Shown piece by piece: positions 18,407 through 26,450 of a stretch of 26,450 bases of DNA (its first letter is position 1; each line of letters opens with the position of its first letter). Below the pieces are notes generated by a model. That model saw nothing but the letters and a program-made list of their open reading frames with translations, did no database searches and was not told where the DNA came from. The translations under genes and the position numbers were made by a program. The DNA is from Chara braunii (lineage: Eukaryota > Streptophyta > Charophyceae > Charales > Characeae), in contig BFEA01000086.1 of the NCBI GenBank assembly GCA_003427395.1, forward strand, positions 2,249,571 to 2,276,020, written 5' to 3'.

Positions 18407-18813
18407 CCCTCATAGCCCGGGACACTGGGCAGCCATTTGTTTGGCCTGAGGGGGTCCATTTTCAGCGAGCCATCGACACCTGCTATTTGTTTGGGGTGTT
18501 GTGGACATGCCAACTCAGTGCAGAGGTGACCATCGACCCTGCATTTGTAGCACCAAGGTTTAAACTTGTGTGCCGTATGGATTTGGTATAGCCTTCTTCC
18601 CATCTTGAATGGGATGATATCGTCCAAGGAGAAAGGTTGATCTTTAGGGAGGACTAGTGCCATCATCACACAATCATCCCTTTTGGCCACATACGTCGGT
18701 AGCGGATCTATAAAGTCTACAATCTTGTGCTGCTGGCCGAAATCGTGAATAAAAGCCGCTTGTACCTCTACAGGTATTTGTCTCATTTGTATCCAGTAAT
18801 AGTCCTTCATCAA
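18370..18813 (-). pseudogene. LINE ORF1 central part with zinc knuckle
   Basis: This is an open frame of 147 codons. Residues 10-87 (MRQIPVEVQAAFIHDFGQ... IIPFKMGRRLYQIHT) have the look of the conserved part of plant LINE ORF1 before its zinc knuckle. Residues 88-103, CYKCRVDGHLCTELAC, give Cys88, Cys91, His96 and Cys103 (CX2CX4HX6C; an extra Cys at 98). ORF1 proteins bind LINE RNA. The assigned first Met lies inside the tandem repeat at 18801-18929 and is probably not the true start, since similar reading continues upstream. Confidence 0.75.
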
Positions 18814-18929
18814 TCGACCTCTTTTCTCCTCAGGCCCTATCTTAGTCCCTCGTCAATTGATCTTTTTTCTCCTCGGGCCCTATCTTAGTCCCTCATCAAT
18901 TGATCTATTTTCTCCTCGGGCCCTATCTT
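18801..18929 (-). repeat. 43-bp tandem repeat, three units, inside ORF1
   Basis: Units 18801-18843, 18844-18886 and 18887-18929 are each 43 bases and differ at a few positions. One unit encodes KIGPEEK in the ORF1 frame. Two extra units add 86 bases, not a multiple of three, and create a TAA at 18842-18844, so the expansion breaks ORF1. Confidence 0.95.
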
Positions 18930-19240
18930 CTTCAACATCCATGGATAAATACGAACATTAGAACGATCCCACTGCAACTTTTTTCACCCATCCATTTTGC
19001 GTTTATCTTGTTCGAACAGACTGAGCACAGTGAAGAGTGTTGGCGACACAGGCTGGATCAGGAATAATTTTTGTATCGCCTCCGGGCTGTCTTTTCTTGG
19101 AAGAGTTTGATGTTGAAAATTAGTAGCAACATAATTTTAGCATGCAAGCCAAGTTTGAATCTTCAATGCTCCATTTTACATTGTACCAAGAACGAGTGAT
19201 TGTCTACATAATGTTAGCAACCAGTATCTTTCGGTTGGAA
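18930..19240 (-). pseudogene. LINE ORF1 N-terminal part, degraded
   Basis: The minus strand below 19108 reads HQTLPRKDSPEAIQKLF, then LFEQDKRKMDG, a TGA at 18984-18986, then KLQWDRSNVRIYPWMLKK, running into the 43-bp repeat in frame. In another frame above it (near 19140-19196) lies RSWYNVKWSIEDSNLACMLK. This resembles the DUF4283-like N-terminal region of plant LINE ORF1 proteins by pattern only. At least one frameshift and one stop interrupt it. No start codon can be assigned. Confidence 0.5.
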
Positions 19241-19408
19241 AAAAAATACTGATCTTTCTGCATGCTTATGCTTGTAAGCTAAGCTGGCTGATGCTGTTAG
19301 ATAACCCGGGTTGAATTGTGATGTCCGCAACCTCAATTTACCACAAGCGGTTATTGGGTAGATGAAAATTCAGGAATGAAAATTCTGAAGTGAGAGTTTT
19401 GGGCAGTC

Positions 19409-19781
19409 TGAAAATCCTGAATGGTCCTAAAGTGGTGAAAGGTCCGACGACCCTGAAAACCACCTGTTTAGGCAGACTGTATCCTGAAAAGGTGAAGGGT
19501 GTCCTGAAGTGGTCAAGTGAGAGTTTTTGGCAGTCTGAAAATCCTGAATGGTCCTGAAGTGGTGAAAGGTCCGAAGACCATGAAAACCACCCTTCACCAC
19601 TTGAGGATGCAACCTGCCTAAACAGGTTTTCAGGGTCTTCGGAGCTTTCACCACTTCAGGACCATTCAGGATTTTCATACCTGAATGGTTCTGAAGTGGT
19701 AAAAGGTCAGAAGAACCTAAAAACCACCTGTTTAGGCAGGCTGCATCCTGAAGTGGTGAAGGGTGTCCTGAAGTGGTGATG
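19409..19781. repeat. Four-copy repeat in mixed orientation (+, +, -, +)
   Basis: A unit of about 100 bases starting CCTGAATGGTCCTGAAGTGG is complete at 19416-19514 and 19680-19779. It is truncated at 19543-19590 and inverted at about 19590-19677. The first two copies, with their leader AGTGAGAGTTTT, are spaced 127 bases apart. Within each unit the short motif CCTGAAGTGGTGAA itself recurs. It lies just 5' of the LINE ORF1. The origin is unknown. Confidence 0.9.
19536..19677. repeat. Near-perfect hairpin, 53-bp arms
   Basis: Arms 19536-19588 and 19625-19677 are inverted copies with 51 of 53 positions matching. The loop is 36 bases (19589-19624). Either strand would fold into a long RNA hairpin if transcribed. 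It is formed by the second and the inverted copy of the repeat unit. Confidence 0.95.
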
Positions 19782-19789
19782 AAAAATAC

Positions 19790-20265
19790 GACCTTTGTTA
19801 ACCTTCTCTCCGATTTACTATTTGGAATGAATGAAAGTCTGGTTTAAAAAAAACAAAACAAAAAAACGCTACAGATTCTCAAAATTTTGTTTTTATTTTC
19901 TGCGAATTCTTATGAGTAGAAAAAATTGCAGAACTTGCCTCTTGCAAATTGCGGGACTGGACCTACCGGTACCCCTTTTTGTGGACTACATTGAAGGGAG
20001 GATTGTTCCTCCGATTTTGCTACTACGCTGGTTTTCCGCACGATAGTTATACGTCGCTCGTAAAATGCGATGGACCGGTCCTTCGACAAATTCTTACCCC
20101 CCCCACCCCACCCCACCCCACCCCTTTACGCGCTGGTTGCCCACCGCCCAAAAATGCGACACGTTGACACGGGCGCCGAAGCCTTTTATACCGCAGCCTT
20201 AGGGCTGCAAATTAATCACTCAACCTCTTAGTTCAACAGTGCGTGTCAGGTACGAGACAATTGTA
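19790..20265. other. Unassigned DNA with short CCCCA run
   Basis: Accidental frames only. A (CCCCA)n stretch lies at about 20097-20123. Confidence 0.45.
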
Positions 20266-20577
20266 TCACCTTCCCCTTCCCATCGTCCAGGCTTCCTCTA
20301 GATGTCGTGCCCATTCACGCTTGGTCTTGTGCGGCCAGTTGCTCACCCCGTTCAACAGCGTGCCAGTGCAGGTCACTGTCTGTGCCCTGACATACATGTT
20401 TTGTAAGTATATCACTCCATTTGTGGGCCTTGTCATGCAGACCCCGTTGATGATTGCATATTCCACAGCCCCTCCCCCTTGATGGGCCGGTGCAACAAGT
20501 ATGCCCTTCGTAAGATTTGCATAAGTCACCATCGTTCTCGTTTCACTCCCTTCATCGTTTTCTTCCCCCTGCCCCAT
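20266..20577 (-). CDS. Hypothetical frame, unrecognised
   Basis: This is a frame of 103 codons (MGQGEENDEGSETRTMVTYA...). Its middle part (about residues 24-74) has a mixed, protein-like composition with GGGAVEYAIINGV and VIYLQNMYVRAQTV, and the end is basic. I recognise no domain. It is on the strand of the two LINEs and lies 3' of the second one. It may be a fragment of another element or open by chance. Confidence 0.2.
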   Translation of the reverse strand: MGQGEENDEGSETRTMVTYANLTKGILVAPAHQGGGAVEYAIINGVCMTRPTNGVIYLQNMYVRAQTVTCTGTLLNGVSNWPHKTKREWARHLEEAWTMGRGR

Positions 20578-20863
20578 AGTGTATCACAATGCTCTTGACT
20601 TCCACTGACCGACTCAGAGTCTTCCCCCGTGCTTGCCAGAGGTATCACTTGCCGAGCGCTGTACCGAAGACTTCCTCGCGTCCCCCCAAGTTCGGTCAGG
20701 CCACAGAGCCGTTTGAAGAATCACCGTTCTTCCCCGCTCTCGGTGCATCGAGAGGAGCTCTGAAGCATGCTCACTTCTCTGCCTGTGGATGTCCCTACCG
20801 CTGGACACCCCCCCCCCAATTTAGCCTTTCCCTTATCCCTTTATCCCATTCCCAAATCCAATC

Positions 20864-21020
20864 TATTTTTTTTTTTTCTTTTTTACACAAACATTGGCAA
20901 TGGGTGTGGGGGGGTAATGGTAGGAGCAGACACCCCCTCCACCAATCCCATATTGTTGATGGCTCCGTTTCATTGGTGGGGAGCTGCATCTATTGGAAAT
21001 TGCGTCCAACGTCCCTTGAC
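20864..21020 (-). repeat. Dispersed repeat copy B with A-rich 3' end
   Basis: This is homologous to 10622-10770 in the same orientation: TCAAGGGACG near 21020, then CACCAATGAAACGGAGCC, ending GTTTGTGTAAAAAAGAAAAA near 20866. It follows the second LINE fragment directly, so it could be that LINE's 3' UTR and tail. Confidence 0.65.
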
Positions 21021-22330
21021 ATCAGAATACCTGAGTTTGGAGCGAAAGTTGCATTTTTGGAAAGATTTAGAGAGACTATATGCACAATGTATAACTATCT
21101 TTGAGTCTCTGAGTTGCTCATTGGCCGATTCCAACCATTGCAAGTGTTGTACTTGTGTCTCTGGCTTGCTTGGGTTCAGGGCGTGAGTCTCAGTTACCGT
21201 GCTCTTGTTGCTGCTTCCCCATTTCCTGAAGGTGTTATGCAGTTTTACCTCCGTTTGTCCGTGATGGTCAGTGAGTGTCACACACCTCTATATTGGGTAG
21301 TGTTCAAGTGGAGGGAGGGAGGGAGGAGGGGGGAAGACATTGATAGGGGGAAATTTGCAGGTGGAGGGGGAGGAAGGGGTGGTGCTGATTGTGGAGAGGT
21401 TTATGTGGCTGAGGGGGGGTGGCAGGCACATGACTTGGTACAAGGATAAAGTTGGGTTGGAGATAGGGGACCTGGAAGTCAGTGAAGGGCTTTCTTTGCC
21501 ATGTGGGATATGTGCTTCTCCAGGGTCTCCACGAGATGTTGAGTGTTGCGTTTACGTTAGAAAATATTCTATTTGGGTCTTGCCAGATCTTTGTATAGCA
21601 GTCACGGATAGCCTCCTGACCACCGAGTCCTTCTCGTCATCCCAGTCACGTTTCATGGTTTTCCATGCTTCCTGCATCCAAGACCTTGTATCTTCTTCTA
21701 CGGCTTGGTGTGCCTGTTGCAACCTGAAATGGTGATCCTTCCTCTCAAAGGAGCATCTCTGGCTCTCCAGGCCAGCATAAGGAGGTGCAATCTCATGTAC
21801 GAGAAGAGATTGGCCGCGAAGGGGGACCATTTAGCCAATAGTTGTCGGTTGTCACAAGCAGCAGGAGGCCAATATCCCATATGCACAGATAGGAGACAGT
21901 TCCCCTTTTTGTTCAAGGTCAATTGTGGATACGAGATAGTCAGGGGTGGGAAGCCAACAGTGCAGGATCTTCCATTGTAGGGACCTATAGTTTGTAGGCA
22001 TGATCATCGTGTATCTGGCCCAGACAAAGGTTTCCAATAGCTTGGGTTCCCGTGGTGAGTCTCTTGCCCATCTGTTAGCTAGTACGTGGTTGATTGGCAG
22101 GTCGCATCGTGATGCTATGTACCCTCCTTTAACTGTGTAGTCCCATATGTGCATGGGTTTGGATCCAGACCATTCCTCTTTGTTGTGGACCGGCGTTGCA
22201 CTTCAGTTTTTCCGAGCCCTTCTCGTGTTGCATGCCCCTGCAATAGTTCCGTGTGTTCCGCGCGGCCTCCTGCTTCAGGTACCACCTCCCAGCTTCGCAT
22301 GCTTATACTCGCGCCCTCCACCTAATCGTG
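21021..22330 (-). mobile_element. Second LINE, 3' fragment (zf-RVT region)
   Basis: The frame 22154-21852 contains FVWARYTMIMPTNYRSLQWK, then ILHCWLPTPDYL and SPICAYG. This is the W----P---F-W / LPT pattern and first zinc Cys pair of plant zf-RVT domains. Further segments (21922-21698 and 21830-21552) continue in shifted frames with LLMLAWRARDAPLRGRITISG and SWMQEAWKTMKRDWDDEKDS. A final segment (21281-20970) leads into repeat copy B. No RT or endonuclease was recognised upstream of about 22.33 kb, so the copy is 5' truncated or lost there. It is not close in sequence to the first LINE. Confidence 0.75.
21313..21333 (+). other. G-quadruplex-type motif
   Basis: GGGAGGGAGGGAGGAGGGGGG provides four G3 tracts with short loops. 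It is antisense to the LINE fragment. Confidence 0.6.
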
Positions 22331-22399
22331 TCGATTGGTTGTGTCGGATTAGTGTCAGTCTTAGCGCAGAATTAGTGTTACTCGCCTAGGGATGCTCCG

Positions 22400-24279
22400 T
22401 CTCTCCGCTTCGATACCCATGTGTGCGATTTCACACAGGGGAAAAGTTGGGTAGTACGTTGTAGTACGTTAAGTTGAGCAAGGTCCAGGCATAAATGTAA
22501 GTTGGGTGCTGGGAGGTTATAGCGAGCATGTGATGCTCGAACCTCACGCCCTTCACTGCTTTCCCGTCAGAGTGACTAAAATGCAAAAAAGGACAGAGAA
22601 AGTATCAATGGGGGTGTGCCAAGGATTTTTGGAAAATTGTTTGTGGAGACCCAGGACATAACTGAAATTTCCTGTGCAGTCCCAGATATGGAGCGTTGAA
22701 AAAGGCGAAAAGACGAAAAAAAAGTTAGATCGACGACTACCTAATCCAAAAAATATCTTCGACCTTCGTCACGAGCAATGTGTTCTCTTCCCTGCACGGA
22801 AAAAAGCGGGAACGCATGTACACGAGGGTTTGATGGCGTTCCTCGCAAAGCTTAGATCCGAGTTGATGGGTGGTAGTCTCATTGCTTTCTCGTTGAATTT
22901 TTTTTTGTCACGTGTTCGATAGTTGAACCTCTGGCGCCAATGGGGAGCAACTGACGGCCACAAAATCACAATTAGCTCATTGAAGGGAAGCAAATAGGGA
23001 GGGAAATGGGTGACAAGCCTGGAGCACCATGTCTTTGACGGAAAATGGTAAGGGTCACCGATCTTGGCTATGGCTTCGCATACGTCCCACTCGCAAACAT
23101 GTGTCCCATCCTCGTTATACGGGAAAGGTCGTGAACGAGGATGCTCAAGAAGTGAGCGACTTCAACTGATTTAGTCCACATGGCCATCGAGACCATTACA
23201 CGTGCATCCATCGTTTCACAAAACAAATTGATCAATCCCCACTAACTCAAGAATCAGCTTTGCAAAGGAAATCAACCAATACGATGTGACTTTCATGCCC
23301 AATGTTACTCTATGCAATGGGGATCCCCCATGAAACTATTGGATGAACTCATAAATAAGTTTTCGAGGAGACAACCACTAACCCTTCAAGAAGAATAAAA
23401 TAGAGACGGATTTCGAGGGGTGGCAACAAATATAACTACTTCATCCTGTCATTCACCAACAACGCAAACTATTTTTTTATTGAAAAACGAAAAAGCAATC
23501 GATAATGCCGGAAAGAAAAAAAATATAAGCATTCAAAGGGTATCGCCCTCTCAAAGCGACAACAAAAGCAAGCATTATGCCAGCCACTGTGTATTTGGTT
23601 GGATGTTAAGCGGACAAACAAATTCAAGAAAAAAACAAATCCTCGCTCTACATCAACCATACCAATAGGACTATGGTTGGGAATTGGTACCGGGACGTCG
23701 TTGCTAAGGACCGCTTTTTCAACCATAAGATTCCCTAAATCCACAAACTACAAGCATCACGATATTCAGTACTTTGATAATCTACGATGAGCAACACTCC
23801 AACCAAGCATCTACGATCTTATGGGTTCATCGTTCCATGTTCGATGTGACACTCACCCAGGCTGAAGTACGGCCTCACTGGCCCTTCCACTCCCACTGCC
23901 TTGACCTGCGACAGTATAAGTCATAGGTGCCTAGCCAGCAACAATAGCTTGAAAACTTTCCCGAGTTGCGCCCTCCAGGCTCCGACCACTCGTTGCATTC
24001 ATTGCGAACACAAACCTGCGAGCTCACCACACAAGGGTCAAGTCTTTCAGAGGTCGAGTTCCCACCCGCCTGACCGTGAACCCGTCTGCCTGCAGAAGCG
24101 ACGACTAACCACCACTCTCGCTCAACCCAGCTACCAACCCTCAACACCAACATGCCACAACCACTTCCCCTTTTGCGTCCTCCTCCTTCCATTCACTGTA
24201 TTTTCACAGCTCGTCTCTCTTTGACCCTTTCCTTCTCCCATACTTCCCTTCTAATCTCACACTCCAATCTAGGAACCTA
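22400..24279. other. Unassigned intergenic DNA
   Basis: Many short frames (for example 22674-22922, 23420-23668, 23875-24224) carry no recognised motif. It includes a 10-bp tandem duplication (GTAGTACGTT twice, near 22452-22471) and the hairpin listed separately. No RNA gene was recognised. Confidence 0.4.
22513..22545. repeat. Small hairpin, 13-bp stem with a 4-nt bulge
   Basis: GAGGTT, bulge ATAG, CGAGCAT, loop GTG, ATGCTCG, AACCTC. Both stem parts are perfect. No T-run or other terminator signal adjoins. Confidence 0.6.
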
Positions 24280-24482
24280 TTCCAAACGCGCAATTAGTAA
24301 CCATTTTTTCCTCACTCATCACCCCTCTTTGTTCCTCCATAACACTGCCCCCCATATCCGCAAACAAAAACCTGCAATGCATCTTCAGAATTGATCCCCC
24401 ATCAGCCTCGCTACTCCCTCTTCACATCTTCTGCTTTCCTTTTGTCATCCCTCACGCCATAACTTCCTTGCAATCCACTTTC

Positions 24483-24953
24483 ATGAAAAGCTGGTTCGGT
24501 TCCAACCTTGTTACCTCTGATCTTCTCGAATTCGTGGAAGAAGCCGCATTTTACACCTTCTAGAATGGTGCCCAATCCTTCTTCTTCCTCAAACGGGACC
24601 AGGCAATGAAACTGCTCTCCCATTCTTTTTGCTCAAATCTTCTTCTATCTCTGATATCGGTCGGTAACCACACTCTCAGTTCCCTCATCTTCGTGGAGCA
24701 AGCAAAGGAGAGTGGAAATCTGTCGGACTACAAGGTGCAACATGATCACGATCTGCACATCCCCTTCTAATGATTCTCCCTATGTCTGGCGTCAGTAAGG
24801 AACGACTCATCAAGATTTTGGGTTAATGGTGGCCTCAGCATAGCGGAAAATCTTCCTTCTCTCAAGAGTTTCTTCAAGCAGCTTGCCAAGGGAGATGCCT
24901 CTCACCTCCTTCTTCACCAACTCGTCCTATCAAACCTGAACCTTGGTTCATGA
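24483..24953 (+). pseudogene. Stop-interrupted plus-strand frame, unrecognised
   Basis: From ATG at 24483 one frame reads MKSWFGSNLVTSDLLEFVEE to a TAG (24561). It then continues NGAQSFFFLKRDQAMKLLSH and beyond to TAA-TGA (24768-24773), then FSLCLASVRNDSSRFWVN to TGA (24951). The three parts (26, 68 and 59 codons) share a plausible soluble-protein composition. Hydrophobic and charged residues alternate. No domain is recognised. The same frame is also open upstream to about 24275. It could be a decayed gene or retroelement piece, or a composition effect of pyrimidine-rich DNA. Confidence 0.3.
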
Positions 24954-25131
24954 CACTCATGGACCAGGCCTGCGGATCCCCCATCGAGTACCAACCTGCG
25001 CCTCACTTCCCAAGAGAAGCTTCTTATTCGTCGCAATTGACACTTTCGCGTCTCATTTTGAAACTCTAGGAAGCGACCCACGTTTTTACTTTCATCGATC
25101 ACGAAGATCAGGATGTCGCGGAGGAGGGAGG

Positions 25132-25480
25132 ATGACGAAGCCCGCAACACAAGAAGAAGAGTTCACTGCAGATTCTCCGATTATGCCTCATAATCCGATT
25201 CTCCCCCTCCCAATGGGCCGATACCCGTCCAACAGCTCTTTTTAGTACCCCAACCCCCGCAGACACGTGCCCCATTCCCCCTCTCGCCCCTTCCAACCCT
25301 CCCACCCCGAAGGCACCCAGAGCAAGAAAAACCCTGCGTATCTTTAGAGGACTAGACTACATCTTCCTCCTCTGCATCGTTTTTCTCTTCCTCCTTGTTC
25401 TCACCATCTACTTCCTCCTTCTCTTCCGCTCGCCTTTCCCCTCAACCCTCCTCCCCTCAAACCCAACTATAAGATATTAG
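25132..25480 (+). pseudogene. Possible fragment of a single-pass membrane protein
   Basis: ATG at 25132 opens a frame MTKPATQEEEFTADSPIMPH ending at 25245. In another frame a proline-rich stretch is followed by the basic block RARKTLR. A hydrophobic segment, YIFLLCIVFLFLLVLTIYFL, lies at about 25358-25417 before FRS, with a stop at 25478. A proline-rich head, basic residues and one membrane helix is the N-terminal plan of plant NDR1/HIN1-like (LEA-2) proteins, but the extracellular domain is absent. The DNA is pyrimidine-rich, which alone yields Leu/Phe-rich reading, so this is weak. A frameshift near 25240 would be needed. Confidence 0.2.
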
Positions 25481-25766
25481 TCAAGGAAAAGGGTTATAAA
25501 ACAGGACAACTATTTGTTTGTGTTTGTCCTTAAGACTGACCATTCGAAGCGAATATTTGCAACAATAACCTCGCAACAATGATAAGGACGTACGTACTAC
25601 TCAGAAGGATGGAAACAGATCATCGGGTCAGTAAGGATGAAGGAGTAAAAGTTTTAGACGATGGATGATTGAGTGCTAAAGAAAGGGCACATGCCCCCAT
25701 GTGATTACATACTCTTTGTACTCAAGTTTCTACTTCTTTGGTCGTTCATGCTTCGTTCTCACACAT

Positions 25767-25992
25767 GTGCATTGCTTGTTAAAAATAAATAAAAATAAAA
25801 AATAAAAAACATAATAATAATAATAATAAAGGAAGCGGGAGTGAGAAAGGAAGGAAAGGAGGAATTGTATAAACATTCCTAGGTCGACCAATCAACTTAA
25901 AAATAAAAATAAAAAAATCAGTTACTCCATAGGTCGGTCGACTAATTACTTAATGAAAAAAAAAACAAAAAACAAAGGGGGTGCAAGGAAAG
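25767..25992 (+). repeat. A-rich simple-sequence region
   Basis: AAATAA and ATA runs (25783-25830), further AAATAAAAAT near 25900, and A-rich sequence near 25955-25975. Two GGTCGACC/GGTCGGTCGAC blocks lie between them (about 25882 and 25933). Confidence 0.8.
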
Positions 25993-26039
25993 AAGAGGGC
26001 GATCAAATTATCAGCCTTTCCAAACCAACACTCATCATA

Positions 26040-26450
26040 CCTCCTACGCCTTCCGATTTTCCACAGACCAATCTCAGAAGCGGAGGTTGACATTTTTATT
26101 TTTATTTTTATGAACCTTACATTCTCTGATATTCAAGTTTCAACGTAATCCCACCACACTGCATTCTGCTCACATATGTTGAATGCTATTCAAAAAAAAA
26201 TAAAAAAATAAAAAATATCCTATGCGTCCGATTCTCGACAGACCAATTCGACAAAAGAGGGCTGCAATTTCCATGTAATCTCACAAATATTTCATCCTGC
26301 TTGCATATCTATGAATGTTATCTGGAAAAAAAAAAAAAAGAGAAGCGAGTAGAATTGGCAAGACCAAAAGAAGATATACCCACAATAATCCTCCAATCTA
26401 TGCTGGTTGTCAACCGATCGTCTACCTAATCCGTTTCTCAAAGACCAACC
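26040..26450 (+). repeat. Diverged tandem units with A-rich ends (period about 180-205)
   Basis: Unit starts with related sequence occur at about 26040 (CCTCCTACGCCTTCCGATTT, then CACAGACCAATC) and 26219 (CCTATGCGTCCGATTCTCG, then ACAGACCAATTC). A third is near 26421 (CTACCTAATCCGTTTCTC, then AAAGACCAACC, cut by the window end). The first two also share GTAATCYCAC, CTGCNTNCNNATCT and GAATGNTATC blocks before an A-rich end. It could be a satellite or a tandem SINE-like array. Confidence 0.65.

Larger units (their letters stand above)
11104..19240 (-). mobile_element. Plant-type LINE (non-LTR retrotransposon), near full length, inactive
   Basis: In minus-strand order this holds ORF1 with a zinc knuckle, an apurinic-type endonuclease, a non-LTR reverse transcriptase, a zf-RVT region, a stop at 11175-11177, about 25 nt of 3' UTR, then A46 (11149-11104). 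This is the standard layout of plant L1-type LINEs. Such elements nick the target with the endonuclease and copy their RNA at the nick. The 5' end is uncertain: ORF1-like reading extends to about 19.2 kb, where a compound repeat begins shortly beyond. In-frame stops, frameshifts and lost catalytic residues show it is dead. No convincing target duplication was found. No RNase H domain was recognised. Confidence 0.9.

Noticed and set aside
20068-20080. GGACCGG match to the flank of the LINE poly(A) (about 11094-11103) as a target duplication
   Set aside because: Only about seven bases match, and it lies about 800 bases beyond the last ORF1-like reading.
20097-20123. (CCCCA)n as telomere-like repeat
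   Set aside because: The unit is not a plant telomere sequence and there are only about four copies.
1-26450. CRISPR arrays, bacterial operons, defence systems
   Set aside because: The content is eukaryotic repeat DNA; no spaced identical repeats or prokaryotic gene layout occur.

Overview
The window reads as plant nuclear DNA from a repeat-rich, gene-poor region. I recognise no intact host protein gene. Recognisable content is a plant-type LINE with poly(A) tail on the minus strand, a 3' fragment of a second LINE, a U6 snRNA pseudogene, two tRNA-like SINE heads, inverted-repeat (MITE-like) elements, a compound hairpin repeat, microsatellites and very long A/T runs. The plant assignment rests on the LINE architecture (ORF1 with zinc knuckle; ORF2 with endonuclease, reverse transcriptase and a zf-RVT end). 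Species cannot be told.

Layout. 1-38 is a Tn5/Nextera junction adapter, so the contig edge is an assembly artefact. 38-318 is a fold-back element, followed by (TA)n. 0.8-1.5 kb holds short direct repeats and a tRNA-like SINE candidate whose poly(A) is the T31 run. 1.5-6.3 kb is unassigned intergenic or old repeat DNA with A37, A50 and T37 tracts. 6.33-6.78 kb is a long-arm fold-back element. 7.7-8.0 kb is pyrimidine-rich. 8.08-8.34 kb holds the U6 pseudogene just 3' of a tRNA-like head on the same strand. 9.15-9.5 kb is a small minus-strand frame with a zinc-knuckle-like motif, followed by a (GA)n array. 10.6-10.9 kb is a repeat with 10-bp inverted ends, also present near 20.9 kb.

11.1-19.2 kb is the main LINE (minus strand). 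From its 5' side: degraded ORF1 (19.2-15.8 kb, with a 43-bp triplication and a zinc knuckle), endonuclease (15.75-14.97 kb), linker, RT (14.3-13.18 kb), zf-RVT (about 12.13-11.5 kb), stop codon at 11175, then A46. Endonuclease, linker and most of RT lie in one frame broken mainly by stops, but RT catalytic residues are lost. The copy is dead.

19.4-19.8 kb holds four copies of a roughly 100-bp unit, one inverted, giving a 53-bp-arm hairpin with two mismatches. 20.86-22.33 kb is a second LINE 3' fragment. 22.4-25.5 kb is mostly unassigned, with a stop-broken plus-strand frame and a possible membrane-protein fragment. The last 400 bases contain diverged tandem units with A-rich ends.

The best candidates for something new are the mixed-orientation hairpin repeat, the tRNA-head/U6 composite, the unusually long ORF1 region of the LINE with an unrecognised helical segment, and the shared CX2CX4HX6C motif.
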